From: Sulfitobacter sp. CW3
GTDB lineage: Bacteria > Pseudomonadota > Alphaproteobacteria > Rhodobacterales > Rhodobacteraceae
DNA length: 64,000 nucleotides
Assembly (NCBI RefSeq): GCF_019392245.1
Contig: NZ_JAHXRL010000002.1
Coordinates: forward strand, 62,001-126,000
Reading direction: 5' to 3'
Part shown: in pieces, positions 1 through 9,269 of the stretch
Numbering within the stretch: the first letter of the stretch is position 1
Layout: every line of letters starts with the position of its first letter
Program-made: the position numbers and the translations under genes
Notes under the pieces: model-generated
The model's input: the letters and a program-made list of their open reading frames with translations, nothing else
Databases searched by the model: none
Told to the model about the DNA's origin: nothing

Positions 1-801
1 TTCGACACCGCCCATGTCTATACGGACGGGGCCTCGGAAACGCTGCTGGGCAGCTTTCTAGGGGATCGCCGCGATGACCTGATCATCGCAACCAAAGCCG
101 CCTATGATGGCGGGGCGGGCCGGGCCAATCTGCTGCAGTCCTGCGAGATGTCGCGCAGCCGGATGAAGCTGGACACGCTTGATGTGCTGTACCTGCATCG
201 CTTTGACCCCGACACCGACATGCACGAGACCTTTCAAACCATGGCCCAGCTGAAAACAGCGGGCCATATCCGCAAAATTGGTCTGTCGAACTTTGCCGCG
301 TGGCAGGTCGTCAAGGCCGCTGGTATCGCCGCGAAATTCGATCTGGATATCGCCGTGATCCAACCGATGTATAATCTGGTGAAACGTCAGGCCGAGGTCG
401 AAATTCTGCCAATGGCCGATGATCTGGGCATTCTTGTTGCGCCGTACTCCCCGCTTGGTGGCGGTTTGCTGACCGGCAAATACGCCAAGGGCGAAGCAGG
501 CCGTTTGACCCAAGACGACCGTTATGCCGCGCGCTATGCGCCCGATGTGATGCATCAAACGGCGGTGGGGCTGTCCGATCTGGCCGCAGACATGGGCATG
601 CATCCCGCGACATTGGCCGTTGCATGGGTTGCGGCGCATCCCACGGGGCCATCGCCGATCATTTCGGCCCGGTCGGCGGAACAATTGGCACCGTCACTTG
701 CGGCGATGACCTATGACATGCCTGCCGATGTCTATGCCAAAATCGCAGCCCTTTCACAGACCCCACCCCCTGCCACGGACCGGATTGAAGAACAAACATG
801 A
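1..801 (+). CDS. Aldo/keto reductase, 5' end outside window
   Basis: The reading frame is open from base 1, so the gene starts upstream and 266 residues are visible. Family: NAD(P)H-dependent aldo/keto reductase, a soluble TIM-barrel carbonyl reductase. The first visible residues, FDTAHVYTDGASE, match the family segment holding the catalytic Asp and Tyr. The catalytic Lys lies in IIATKAAYDGG and the His in LYLHRFDPD. The C-terminal part carries SARSAEQL, which fits the NADP-binding segment. The stop overlaps the next start as ATGA, so it is the first visible gene of a translationally coupled four-gene unit. The substrate cannot be told from sequence. An internal ATG at 148 lies after the catalytic Asp and Tyr and is not the start. 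Confidence 0.9.
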   Translation, partial: FDTAHVYTDGASETLLGSFLGDRRDDLIIATKAAYDGGAGRANLLQSCEMSRSRMKLDTLDVLYLHRFDPDTDMHETFQTMAQLKTAGHIRKIGLSNFAAWQVVKAAGIAAKFDLDIAVIQPMYNLVKRQAEVEILPMADDLGILVAPYSPLGGGLLTGKYAKGEAGRLTQDDRYAARYAPDVMHQTAVGLSDLAADMGMHPATLAVAWVAAHPTGPSPIISARSAEQLAPSLAAMTYDMPADVYAKIAALSQTPPPATDRIEEQT

Positions 802-1877
802 CAAAGATCATCGTCATTGGCGGCGGCATTGCAGGCATTTCGGCAGCAGCACGGCTGTCGGCTGATGCCGAGGTGACATTGATCGAGGCGGAAAAGGCGC
901 TTGGCTATCATGCCTCGGGGCGTTCGGCCGCATTGATTGAAAAGAACTATGGCGCGCCGTCTGTACAGGCCCTGAACCGTGCCAGCATCGACCATCTTGA
1001 GAACGCGAATGGCGGGTATCTTACGCAGCGCGGCTTGATGATCATCGCTGATACCCACGAGGAAGCGGCCCTAAACGACGATTTGAAGGCAATGGGCCTG
1101 GAGCGGATTACCCCGTCCGAGGCCCTAAATATGGTCCCGGTGCTTGTTCCGGAACGGGTGGCTTTTGCGGGTTACCACGCCGATGCCCATGACATCGACA
1201 CGGACCGGTTGATGCAGGATTTCGCCAAAACCCTGCGCAGCAATGGTGGCACAATTCTGACCGGCCATCCTGTCACCGGTATCACCCGCGCGCCGCAGGG
1301 CTGGACGGTTACAGCGGGTGGCGACCCATTGCACGCCGACAAGATCGTCAACGCGGCGGGCGCATGGGTCGACCAGATTGCGGTGATGGCGGGCATTCAG
1401 CCGGTTGGTATCGTTCCGCGCCGGCGGTCGATGGCACGGATCGCCGCCCCCGGTGGGCATGATCCCGCGCGCTGGCCGATGTTCTTTGGCGTCCACGAAA
1501 CATGGTATGCGAAACCAGATGCGGGCGCGCTGATCATTTCACCTGCCGACGAAGACCCCGTTGAACCGCATGACGCGTGGGCCGATGATATGGTACTGGC
1601 CGAGGGGCTGGAGAGGTACCAGAACATGGTCGCGGTGCCCCTGACAAAACCGATATCGACATGGGCCGGCTTGCGCAGCTTTGCCCCGGATCGAACCCTT
1701 GTGCTGGGCCCTGATCCTGATCAGCCCGATTTTATCTGGTGCGCGGGTCAAGGCGGCTATGGCTTTCAAACCAGCCCCGCCGCCGCACAATTGGTGGCTG
1801 ATTTGACCTTTGGCCGCCTGTCGTCCCTGCCGGTCGAAACGGTCGATGCTTTGCGCCCTGACAGGTTGCGGCTATGA
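798..1877 (+). CDS. FAD-dependent oxidoreductase, DAO family
   Basis: A 359-aa flavoprotein of the D-amino-acid oxidase/glycine oxidase superfamily. The N terminus has the Rossmann FAD motif VIGGGIAGISAAARL, followed by an acidic residue (LIEAE) that binds the ribose. The segment GYHASGRSAALI fits the second flavin contact of the family. The C-terminal GQGGYGFQTSPAAAQL is the usual closing flavin-binding motif. Known members oxidise amines or amino acids with an acceptor or oxygen, but the substrate here is unknown. Its start overlaps the aldo/keto reductase stop (ATGA) and its own stop overlaps the next start, so it should be co-translated with both neighbours. Confidence 0.9.
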   Translation: MTKIIVIGGGIAGISAAARLSADAEVTLIEAEKALGYHASGRSAALIEKNYGAPSVQALNRASIDHLENANGGYLTQRGLMIIADTHEEAALNDDLKAMGLERITPSEALNMVPVLVPERVAFAGYHADAHDIDTDRLMQDFAKTLRSNGGTILTGHPVTGITRAPQGWTVTAGGDPLHADKIVNAAGAWVDQIAVMAGIQPVGIVPRRRSMARIAAPGGHDPARWPMFFGVHETWYAKPDAGALIISPADEDPVEPHDAWADDMVLAEGLERYQNMVAVPLTKPISTWAGLRSFAPDRTLVLGPDPDQPDFIWCAGQGGYGFQTSPAAAQLVADLTFGRLSSLPVETVDALRPDRLRL

Positions 1878-2524
1878 CCACGCAGCTGCCGCCCAGCGCC
1901 AGCGTTGCCCTGCCCACTGGCGATGCGAAACTGCATGCGCCTGCTGCGGATCGAAACCGGGCAGCGTTGGTCGAATTGCTGCGCAGCCATGCCCCGCAAC
2001 ACGGGGCCGCCTTGGAAATAGCAAGCGGAACCGGCCAGCATATCAGCGCCTTTGCAACTGCTTTGCCCGGCCTTCACTGGCAACCGACCGAGCCCGACGC
2101 CGCCCGCCGTGCCAGCATCGACGCCTATGCCGCGCAGTCGCATGCCGAGAATATCGCCCCCGCCATTGCGCTTGATGCGACCCAAGCTGGCTGGCACGCG
2201 CAGTTTGCGCCGCAAAACCTGATCTTTCTCTCGAACCTTCTTCACCTCATTCCAGCAGATGCAGCGCAGCGCCTGATCAGCGAGGTCGCGCTTGCCACGG
2301 CCCCCGGCGGCTGCTTCATCTTCTACGGTCCGTTTCGGCGCGCGGGGCAGCTGACCTCGGACGGGGACGCGAGGTTTGATCGCGAATTGCGCGACGCAGA
2401 CCCCAATATAGGATACAAGGACACGACCGATGTCATTGTTTGGCTTGAGGCCGCGGGGTTCAGCCCGATTGATCAGGTCGATATGCCGGCTAATAACCTG
2501 GCCTTTATCGCGAGAAAGCCATGA
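1874..2524 (+). CDS. DUF938-type SAM-dependent methyltransferase
   Basis: A 216-aa protein matching the DUF938 group of class I methyltransferases. The start of the family (KLHAPAADRNRAALVELL) and SAM motif I (LEIASGTGQHISAFA) are clear. These are followed by HWQPTEPD, where the acidic residue would bind the SAM ribose, and by NLLHLIPADAAQRL and GGCFIFYGPFRRAGQLTS. The physiological substrate of this family is unknown to me. It overlaps both neighbours by ATGA, which places it in the same transcript as the FAD oxidoreductase and the lysozyme lipoprotein. There is no obvious shared pathway with them. Confidence 0.88.
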   Translation: MTTQLPPSASVALPTGDAKLHAPAADRNRAALVELLRSHAPQHGAALEIASGTGQHISAFATALPGLHWQPTEPDAARRASIDAYAAQSHAENIAPAIALDATQAGWHAQFAPQNLIFLSNLLHLIPADAAQRLISEVALATAPGGCFIFYGPFRRAGQLTSDGDARFDRELRDADPNIGYKDTTDVIVWLEAAGFSPIDQVDMPANNLAFIARKP

Positions 2525-3309
2525 ACATGTCACCGCTGCGCATCCTTGTTGTTCTCGCTGCCCTTGGCCTCGCGGCCTGTGCCGCACCGCAAATTTCAGT
2601 GCCGCTGGGCACGGTGACATCTGCAAACTTTAGTGACCGCAAACCACATGACTGGGTCCGGCAGCCCCCGCAAAGCTATGCAGTACACGGTATTGATGTC
2701 GCGCGCTTCCAAAGCCCGCTGAACTGGGGTCAGGCGCGCGTAAATGGCGTAAACTTTGCCTTTATCAAAGCAACTGAAGGCGGCGATCTGCTGGATCCCA
2801 TGTTCGCGGATCACTGGCAGGGTGCGGGGCGATCAGGCGTCGCGCGCGGAGCCTATCATTTCTATTATTTCTGCACCACGCCCCAAGCGCAGGCGCGATG
2901 GTTCATCCAGAACGTCCCGAAAACCCCCGGTATGTTGCCACCTGTGCTGGACATGGAATGGAACCCGTTTTCACCCACCTGCACCCTGCGCCCGCCGCCC
3001 CATATTGTGCGCCGGAATGCGCAAATTTTCTTGCGCATTCTCAAGGCCCATTACGGCCAACAGCCGATTGTCTATACCACCCCTGATTTCTATCAAAAGA
3101 ACCAGATGGGCCGCTTGGGTGGGACAGAATTCTGGCTACGTTCAACCGCCGCCCACCCGTCCGAGAAATACCCAAGCGAGCGTTGGACATTCTGGCAATA
3201 CACAAGCACGGGCCGCGTGCCCGGTGCCTTGGGCGATCTGGATATCAACGTATATGCAGGCACCCCGGCGAGCTGGGAAAATTGGCTAGCCCGCCGGCAG
3301 ATCCGTTAA
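2521..3309 (+). CDS. GH25 lysozyme-like lipoprotein
   Basis: A 262-aa secreted protein. Residues 1-20 form a lipoprotein signal peptide ending in the lipobox LAAC (Cys20), so the mature protein should be membrane-tethered. The rest is a glycoside hydrolase family 25 (muramidase) barrel: GIDVARFQ with the early Asp, FAFIKATEGG, GAYHFYYF, and PVLDMEWN, which carries the acidic catalytic pair of the family. WTFWQYTSTG near the end is the usual GH25 C-terminal strand. It would cleave the beta-1,4 bond between MurNAc and GlcNAc. It is the last gene of the ATGA-overlapped unit and is convergent with the dimethylglycine dehydrogenase gene 19 bases downstream. Confidence 0.9.
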   Translation: MNMSPLRILVVLAALGLAACAAPQISVPLGTVTSANFSDRKPHDWVRQPPQSYAVHGIDVARFQSPLNWGQARVNGVNFAFIKATEGGDLLDPMFADHWQGAGRSGVARGAYHFYYFCTTPQAQARWFIQNVPKTPGMLPPVLDMEWNPFSPTCTLRPPPHIVRRNAQIFLRILKAHYGQQPIVYTTPDFYQKNQMGRLGGTEFWLRSTAAHPSEKYPSERWTFWQYTSTGRVPGALGDLDINVYAGTPASWENWLARRQIR

Positions 3310-3325
3310 TCACCTCTGTGGTGAT
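3309..3325. terminator. Short hairpin between convergent genes
   Basis: ATCACC and GGTGAT form a 6-bp stem around a 5-base loop in the 19-base gap between two convergent genes. It has no clear T-run on either side, so it is at best a weak bidirectional terminator. Confidence 0.35.
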
Positions 3326-3328
3326 CGG

Positions 3329-5824
3329 TTAACCATCCATCCGAATGGTGGCGTTTTTCGGATCATAGGGGCTGTCCTCGACCACTTCGGCATCCCAAAG
3401 CTGGTCGAACATTTTGACCTTCAGCTTGGTCCCAACGGCCGCCTGTTCCGGTTTGACATAGCCCATGCCGATGGATTTCCCGAACGCCACGGAATACCCG
3501 CCCGAGGTCAAGCGCCCCACGCGCGTATCACCATGATACAAGACCTCGCGGCCCCATGGATCAGCGTCATCCGGCCCGTCGATCAACAGCGTCACGCATT
3601 GCGCGCGGATGCCATGTTCCTGCATCGCATCCTTGCCGTAGAACTCCTTGGACAGATCAACAAAACGCGGCAGATCAGCCTCAAGCGGTGTCGCATCGCG
3701 GCCCAGCTCAGTGCCGAACGCCCGATAGGATTTCTCCTGGCGCAGCCAGTTTTGCGCCCGTGCGCCGACCAGCTTCATGCCGTGCTTTTCGCCCGCCTTT
3801 TCCAGCAGATCAAACAGGTGGTTCTGCATCTCGATCGGGTGGTGCAATTCCCAACCCAGCTCACCGGTATAGGCCACGCGAATGGCGCGCACCGGCACCA
3901 TGCCCAGTTCAATATTGCGCATGGTCAGCCACGGGAACCGCTTGTTGGACAGCACGGTTTCCGGATCGGCGTCTTTAACGATCTCTTTCAACACATCGCG
4001 CGATTTCGGCCCGGCGATGGCGAAAACGCCCCATTGCGTGGTCACGTCATGGCATTCGATATAGCCGAATTCAGGTGCCTTATCTGCAATCGCCTTGCGC
4101 AGGTAATCGCTATCATAGGCCGTCCATGCCCCAGCCGACACAAGGTAGTATTCATGCTCGGCCAAGCGCACGATGGTATATTCCGTGCGCGTTGTCCCGT
4201 GGCTGGTCAGCGCATAGGTCAGGTTGATGCGGCCCACTGATGGCAGTTTGTTACAGGTAAACCAGTTCAGGAATTCCGTCGCGCCCGGCCCTTTGACCAG
4301 ATGCTTGGTAAATGCCGTTGCATCAATCAGGCCGACGCCTTCGCGAATGGCCTTGGCCTCTTCGACCGCATGTTGCCACCAACCACCGCGCCGGAACGAC
4401 CGGCTGTCATGGTCGTTGAACCCCATCGGTGCAAAATAGTTAGGGCGTTCCCAGCCGTTCACATGGCCAAACTGCGCGCCCCGTGCCGCCTGACGGTCAT
4501 AGGCGGGCGATGTGCGCAACGGACGGCACGCAGGGCGTTCTTCGTCAGGGTGGTGCAGGATATAGACATGCTCATACGCTTCTTCGTTCTTGCGCGCGGC
4601 ATATTCCGTGGTCATCCAGTCGCCATAGCGTTTGGGGTCCAGCGATGCCATGTCGATCTCGGCCTCGCCCTCGACCATCAGCTGTGCCAGATAATACCCC
4701 GTACCGCCCGCCGCCGTGATCCCGAACGAGAACCCCTCGGCCAGCCACATATTGCGCAGGCCCGGCGCCGGTCCAACCAGCGGGTTGCCATCAGGGGTAT
4801 AACAAATCGGGCCGTTGAAATCATCCTTCAACCCGCAGCTTTCAGCCGACGGGATACGGTGGTTCATCGCCATATACTGGTCTTCGATCCGGTCCAGATC
4901 CAGCTGGAACAGATCCGCACGGAAACTATCCGGCACACCATATTCAAACCGCGCTGGCGCGTTTTTCTCATATACGCCCAAGATCCAACCACCGCGTTCC
5001 TCGCGCACATAAGACTGCGCATCGGCATCACGAATAACGGGGTGTTCGACATTGCCCTCGCCCTTGCGGAATTCCACCAACTCGGGGTCCTGATCCATGA
5101 CGATAAACTGATGCTCGACCGGAATGGCTGGCATCTTGATGCCCAACATCTTGGCGGTGCGCTGTGCGTGGTTGCCAGATGCGGTCACAACATGCTCGGC
5201 GGTAATCACGATCTGCTCGTCCGATGGCACAAGGTTGCCGCCGCGCTCGACCATCTTGGTCACAGTGACTTCCCACGCCTCACCATTCCAGTGAAACGCA
5301 TCCGCCTGCCATTTACGTTCAATCACAACGCCCCGCTGGCGCGCGCCCTTGGCCATCGCCATGGTCACATCCGCGGGGTTAATATAGCCATCCGTCTGGT
5401 GATAGATCGCGCCCTTCAAATCCTCGGTGCGGATCAACGGCCATTTCGCCTTGATCTGATCGGGCGTCAGCCACTCATAGGGCACGCCGCATGTCTCGGC
5501 CGTCGCCGCATAGAGCATATACTCGTCCATACGCTCATCGGTCTGCGCCATGCGCAAATTGCCCACGACGGCAAAGCCCGCGTTCAACCCGGTCTCGTCC
5601 TCAAGCGTTTTATAAAACTTGATCGAATAGTCATGGATATGCGTGGTCGCATAAGACATGTTGAAATAGGGCAGCAGGCCCGCCGCATGCCACGTCGACC
5701 CGCTGGTCAGCTCGTCGCGCTCCAGCAACATGACATCGTCCCAGCCTGCGCGGGCCAGATGATACGCGATCGACGTGCCAACAGCACCGCCGCCAACAAC
5801 CAATGCTTTGACTTGAGTTTTCAT
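3329..5824 (-). CDS. Dimethylglycine/sarcosine dehydrogenase-like flavoprotein with GcvT domains
   Basis: An 831-aa two-part enzyme. Residues about 1-370 are a DAO-type FAD domain (VVGGGAVGTSIAYHLARAG). It contains GSTWHAAGL, whose His is the covalent flavin attachment residue in mammalian dimethylglycine and sarcosine dehydrogenases. A short FAO-type linker follows. From about residue 435 to the end lie GcvT-like folate-binding domains (GVGLIDATAFTKHLVKGPG, YTGELGWELHHP, LPRFVDLSKEF). Known relatives demethylate N-methylglycines and pass the one-carbon unit to tetrahydrofolate. This would suit glycine betaine or choline catabolism. A 220-base gap holding a hairpin separates it from the upstream operon, so it probably has its own promoter. 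The exact N-methyl substrate cannot be fixed from sequence. Confidence 0.9.
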   Translation of the reverse strand: MKTQVKALVVGGGAVGTSIAYHLARAGWDDVMLLERDELTSGSTWHAAGLLPYFNMSYATTHIHDYSIKFYKTLEDETGLNAGFAVVGNLRMAQTDERMDEYMLYAATAETCGVPYEWLTPDQIKAKWPLIRTEDLKGAIYHQTDGYINPADVTMAMAKGARQRGVVIERKWQADAFHWNGEAWEVTVTKMVERGGNLVPSDEQIVITAEHVVTASGNHAQRTAKMLGIKMPAIPVEHQFIVMDQDPELVEFRKGEGNVEHPVIRDADAQSYVREERGGWILGVYEKNAPARFEYGVPDSFRADLFQLDLDRIEDQYMAMNHRIPSAESCGLKDDFNGPICYTPDGNPLVGPAPGLRNMWLAEGFSFGITAAGGTGYYLAQLMVEGEAEIDMASLDPKRYGDWMTTEYAARKNEEAYEHVYILHHPDEERPACRPLRTSPAYDRQAARGAQFGHVNGWERPNYFAPMGFNDHDSRSFRRGGWWQHAVEEAKAIREGVGLIDATAFTKHLVKGPGATEFLNWFTCNKLPSVGRINLTYALTSHGTTRTEYTIVRLAEHEYYLVSAGAWTAYDSDYLRKAIADKAPEFGYIECHDVTTQWGVFAIAGPKSRDVLKEIVKDADPETVLSNKRFPWLTMRNIELGMVPVRAIRVAYTGELGWELHHPIEMQNHLFDLLEKAGEKHGMKLVGARAQNWLRQEKSYRAFGTELGRDATPLEADLPRFVDLSKEFYGKDAMQEHGIRAQCVTLLIDGPDDADPWGREVLYHGDTRVGRLTSGGYSVAFGKSIGMGYVKPEQAAVGTKLKVKMFDQLWDAEVVEDSPYDPKNATIRMDG

Positions 5825-5989
5825 GTATCCAATGCTCCGCCGGACTAAGGGTTGCGCCGATATTTAACAGCCCCAGCGTAAAACGCACAGCCCAGCCGAC
5901 CCATGACAGCTCAAATGCGACGCGGCCTAAAAAACCACGGCCGCAAACCCATTCCAAATGGAAATAAATCCCCGCCGGAGGCACCAAAC

Positions 5990-6010
5990 GCCCCTGCGGG
6001 ACGCAGGGGC
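5990..6010 (-). terminator. Hairpin after the hydroxyacid/GGT operon
   Basis: A perfect 9-bp stem (GCCCCTGCG/CGCAGGGGC) with a 3-base loop lies 35 bases past the stop of the 6045-7448 gene. On the minus strand it is followed only by GTTTGG, so the T-run is weak. It is a plausible transcript end for the operon. Confidence 0.5.
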
Positions 6011-6044
6011 AAACATCATGTCGCGCGTTAGCGCGTCCTTTGGA

Positions 6045-7448
6045 TCAGCTTGGCAGGATTTTACCGGGGTTCATGATGTTGTCGGGGTCCAGCGCGCGCT
6101 TGAGCGTGCCCATAACGTCCACCGCAGCGCCAAGCTCTGAAACGAGATAGGGGCGTTTGCCCTGCCCGATACCATGCTCACCCGTGCAGGTTCCCTCCAT
6201 CGAGATCGCCAAACTGCTCAACCAGCTGATATACTCTTCGGCCCGGGCAACCTCTTCCGCGTCGTCCATGTCCAACAACAGCGACGCGTGGAAATTGCCA
6301 TCGCCTGCGTGGCCAACAATCGGCGCAATCAACCCCAGCTCATCGGCCTTGGCATTCGCGGCACCCACGGCATCTGCCAAGCGCGAGATCGGCACACAAA
6401 CATCCGTCGCAACAGCCTTGCACCCGGGGCGCAGCGCCAGCATTGCCCAGTATGCATCGTGGCGTGCCTGCCATAGCTTGTTGCGTTCCTCAACTGTGCT
6501 GGTTGCCTGATAATCCGACCCGCCGTTTTCCTCGGCCAGCGCGCTAAATGTTTCGGCTTGCTCGGCCACGCCCGCATCTGATCCGTGAAACTCTAGCAGC
6601 AACATCGGTGTTTCGGGCAACGACAGTTTTGAATAGCCATTCACCGCCTTTACCACCATCGCATCCAGCAACTCGATCCGTGCCACCGGCAGCCCGAACT
6701 GAATAACGCTCATCACGGTTTCACAAGCAGCCTCAACCGTTGGAAACGAACAGCGGGCTGAATTGATTGCCTCGGGGATGCCCTGTAATTTCAAGGTGAT
6801 TTCCGTGATAATCCCCAGCGTCCCTTCGGAGCCCACCATCAGTCGGGTCAAATCATAGCCCGCAGATGATTTACGCGCCCGCCCGCCGGTGCGGATGACC
6901 GAGCCATCCGCCATAACGGCTTCGACTGCGATCACGTTATCTTTCATCGTGCCGTAGCGCACGGCATTGGTGCCTGACGCCCGCGTCGCCGTCATACCGC
7001 CAAGCGATGCGTTGGCACCGGGATCAATGGGGAAAAACAGCCCCTGATCGCGCAAATGAGTATTCAGCGCTTCGCGTGTCACGCCCGGTTGCACGCGGCA
7101 ATCCAGATCACCTGCGTTGACTTCCAGCACGCGGTCCATCTGCGACAAATCAATCGAAATCCCCCCGGCGGGCGCATTTACATGCCCCTCAAGCGAGGTA
7201 CCGGTGCCAAAGGCAATGACCGGCACCTTATGTGCTGCGCAAACCTTTATCACATCCGAAACGTCTTGGGTGGACCGGGCGAAGATCACGGCATCCGGTG
7301 CCTGATTTCTGATCCAAGTCGTGGTGTGCCCGTGCTGCTCGCGGATCGCGTCCCCAGTTTGACACTGCTCAGCAAATTGCTGTTTTAGAATGCCCAGAAC
7401 GGTGGAAATACCGGTTTCGTTTCGTGGCAGATCTGTCGGCTGTACCAT
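6045..7448 (-). CDS. FAD-linked D-lactate dehydrogenase / GlcD-type oxidase
   Basis: A 467-aa cytosolic or membrane-associated flavoenzyme. The N-terminal half (about 55-230) is a PCMH FAD-binding domain with PVIAFGTGTSLEGHVNAP, GANASLGGMTATRASGTNA and MVGSEGTLGIITEITLKL. The C-terminal half is the FAD-oxidase C domain with VGHAGDGNFHASLL and GEHGIGQGKRPYL, the metal and substrate-binding motifs of the D-lactate dehydrogenase (cytochrome)/GlcD family. It would oxidise a D-2-hydroxy acid to the 2-oxo acid. It starts 15 bases after the gamma-glutamyltransferase stop and its AAGGG ribosome site sits in a hairpin there. The 2-hydroxyacid dehydrogenase two genes upstream acts on the same class of compounds, so the pair may balance 2-oxo and 2-hydroxy acids. 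Confidence 0.88.
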   Translation of the reverse strand: MVQPTDLPRNETGISTVLGILKQQFAEQCQTGDAIREQHGHTTTWIRNQAPDAVIFARSTQDVSDVIKVCAAHKVPVIAFGTGTSLEGHVNAPAGGISIDLSQMDRVLEVNAGDLDCRVQPGVTREALNTHLRDQGLFFPIDPGANASLGGMTATRASGTNAVRYGTMKDNVIAVEAVMADGSVIRTGGRARKSSAGYDLTRLMVGSEGTLGIITEITLKLQGIPEAINSARCSFPTVEAACETVMSVIQFGLPVARIELLDAMVVKAVNGYSKLSLPETPMLLLEFHGSDAGVAEQAETFSALAEENGGSDYQATSTVEERNKLWQARHDAYWAMLALRPGCKAVATDVCVPISRLADAVGAANAKADELGLIAPIVGHAGDGNFHASLLLDMDDAEEVARAEEYISWLSSLAISMEGTCTGEHGIGQGKRPYLVSELGAAVDVMGTLKRALDPDNIMNPGKILPS

Positions 7449-7456
7449 GTATAAGT

Positions 7457-7477
7457 CCCTTGGTTATTGACCAAGGG
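7457..7477 (-). promoter_or_regulatory. Intercistronic hairpin hiding the ribosome site of the FAD-oxidase gene
   Basis: On the minus strand CCCTTGGT and ACCAAGGG form a perfect 8-bp stem with a 5-base loop. The upstream gene's TAA stop (7464-7466) lies in the loop and first stem base. The AAGGG ribosome-binding sequence of the downstream gene is in the second arm, 8 bases before its ATG. Ribosomes ending on ggt would open the stem, which suggests translational coupling. Confidence 0.6.
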
Positions 7478-9242
7478 CAATGCCTTCGCGGCGCGGATCG
7501 GCACCGCCGCTTAGACCGTCACCGATGGCGATCATGTGCAGGCCCGATGTCAGCGCCCGCGTCGATGTTTTGTAGCCGAGGTTTTCTAGGGCGTCGACCG
7601 AAACCGCCATATCCGTGCCCTCCTCCAGATCATAGGTGCCGAACCGGTTCACTGCATGGGGCAAATTTGCGACTTGCTGCACATCAAGCCCCCAATCGAT
7701 ATGCGCGATGATGGCCCCCGCCACATAGCCGATAATGCGGCTGCCCCCCGGGCTGCCCACCGCCAACACAGGCGCGCCGTCCTTCATCACAATCGTTGGG
7801 GCCATTGACGACCGGGGCCGTTTGCCCGGTTCGACCCGGTTGGCAATCGGCACGCCGTCCGTGTGACTGCGAAAAGAGAAATCCGTCAGCTCATTGTTCA
7901 ACAGGAAACCGCGCACCATCAGGCGGCTACCGAACCCGTTTTCAATCGTGGTGGTCATGCTGGCAACATTGCCCATGCCATCCACGATAGAGATATGCGA
8001 GGTCGATGGCAGTTCGATCGCCATATCATCGGCCCAGTTCAGGGCGTGGTCAAAGGCGGGCGTGCCGGGGGCCACCTCGGGCAGCGCATCATCGCCAGCC
8101 AACAGTTTGGCACGCTCTGCCAGATAGCTGGGGTCCAGCATGCCTTGCACTGGAACAGGCACATAATCGCTATCGGCGACATAGCGGCCACGATCCGCAA
8201 AGGCTAACCGCGATGCGTCACCGATCAGGCGCAATACATTCGGGTCTTTTGGCCCCGCACTTAGATCGTACCCTTCAAGCAGGCCCAATATCTGCCCGAC
8301 AGCCAAAGCGCCCGAGGATGGCGGCCCCATGCCGCAGACATCATGTGCGCGGTAGACGGCGCACACTGCGGCGCGTTCACGAACCTGATAGATCGACAGA
8401 TCAACCGGCGATAAAACACCGGGATTGCCCGCAGCCCCTTGGACGGTGGCGACAATATCTGCGGCAATGTCGCCTGTGTAAAAGGCATCTGTGCCCTGAT
8501 CCGCCAATATCGCAAGCGTCCGTGCATATTCAGGGTTTTTCAATGTCATCCCCGCCGTAATCGGCTGTCCGCCGGGCAGGAAATACGCCGCAGCGGTGGC
8601 AGAGCTTGCAAGCCGTTCAGCGTCGCTTGCCACAAGACCGGCAAGGCGCGGCGATACGGTGAAACCCTTTTCCGCCAGCGCCGTCGCAGGGGCCAGCAGG
8701 TCGACCCATTGCTGCGTGCCCCACCGTTCATGGGCAGCCTCAAGCAATGCGGGCGTGCCGGGGGTGCCGACGGATCGGCCACCAACGACAGCATCAAAGA
8801 ATTTTAGCGGTTCACCTTCGTCGTTTTGAAATAATTGCGGTGTCGCGGCCAAGGGGGCCGTTTCGCGGCCATCCAATGTGGTAAGTTCACCGCTCGCCGC
8901 ATCGTACCAGACCAGAAACGCGCCGCCGCCAAGGCCCGAACTTTGCGGTTCAACCAGCCCCAGTACCGTCTGAACCGCCACCAATGCATCCGCCGCTGTG
9001 CCACCCGCAGCCAGCACATCCGCGCCCGCCTTAACCGCATGGGGATTGGCTGCCGCAACCATCCAGTTTTCGGCCATCACCGGCTTGCCCGCGTCTTTGG
9101 CAGCAAAGGATGCGGTCACATCAGACGATATAGCCTCGAACGCCCCGCCGCCTGCCGCCTCTGGTGCGACGCTATCCGCGGCCTGCTGGGCAAGCGCCCC
9201 ACCGGCCAAACACACTGCAAAAGCTGTCAGGATCATACGCAT
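7464..9242 (-). CDS. ggt: Gamma-glutamyltransferase, exported
   Basis: A 592-aa N-terminal-nucleophile hydrolase precursor. Residues 1-18 are a signal peptide (cleavage near GGALA-QQ), so it acts in the periplasm. The large-subunit part carries SGLGGGAFLVWYDA and DGRETAP with the substrate-binding Arg. Self-cleavage should occur before the Thr of LPSTSHISIVD (around residue 410), giving a small subunit with TTTIENGFGSRLMV and AVGSPGGSRIIGYVAG. Known members split glutathione and other gamma-glutamyl compounds, releasing glutamate or transferring the group to peptides. The length is normal. It lies 27 bases downstream of the hydroxyacid dehydrogenase and just before the FAD oxidase, in one transcript. 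Confidence 0.93.
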   Translation of the reverse strand: MRMILTAFAVCLAGGALAQQAADSVAPEAAGGGAFEAISSDVTASFAAKDAGKPVMAENWMVAAANPHAVKAGADVLAAGGTAADALVAVQTVLGLVEPQSSGLGGGAFLVWYDAASGELTTLDGRETAPLAATPQLFQNDEGEPLKFFDAVVGGRSVGTPGTPALLEAAHERWGTQQWVDLLAPATALAEKGFTVSPRLAGLVASDAERLASSATAAAYFLPGGQPITAGMTLKNPEYARTLAILADQGTDAFYTGDIAADIVATVQGAAGNPGVLSPVDLSIYQVRERAAVCAVYRAHDVCGMGPPSSGALAVGQILGLLEGYDLSAGPKDPNVLRLIGDASRLAFADRGRYVADSDYVPVPVQGMLDPSYLAERAKLLAGDDALPEVAPGTPAFDHALNWADDMAIELPSTSHISIVDGMGNVASMTTTIENGFGSRLMVRGFLLNNELTDFSFRSHTDGVPIANRVEPGKRPRSSMAPTIVMKDGAPVLAVGSPGGSRIIGYVAGAIIAHIDWGLDVQQVANLPHAVNRFGTYDLEEGTDMAVSVDALENLGYKTSTRALTSGLHMIAIGDGLSGGADPRREGIALGQ

Positions 9243-9269
9243 GGGGAAACTCCGTCTGTTAAAGGGGGG

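Noticed and set aside
4301..5848. 515-codon plus-strand open frame opposite the dimethylglycine dehydrogenase gene
   Set aside because: Its protein is Arg/His-rich with no family features, and the minus strand carries a complete flavoprotein. It is an antisense shadow of GC-rich coding DNA.
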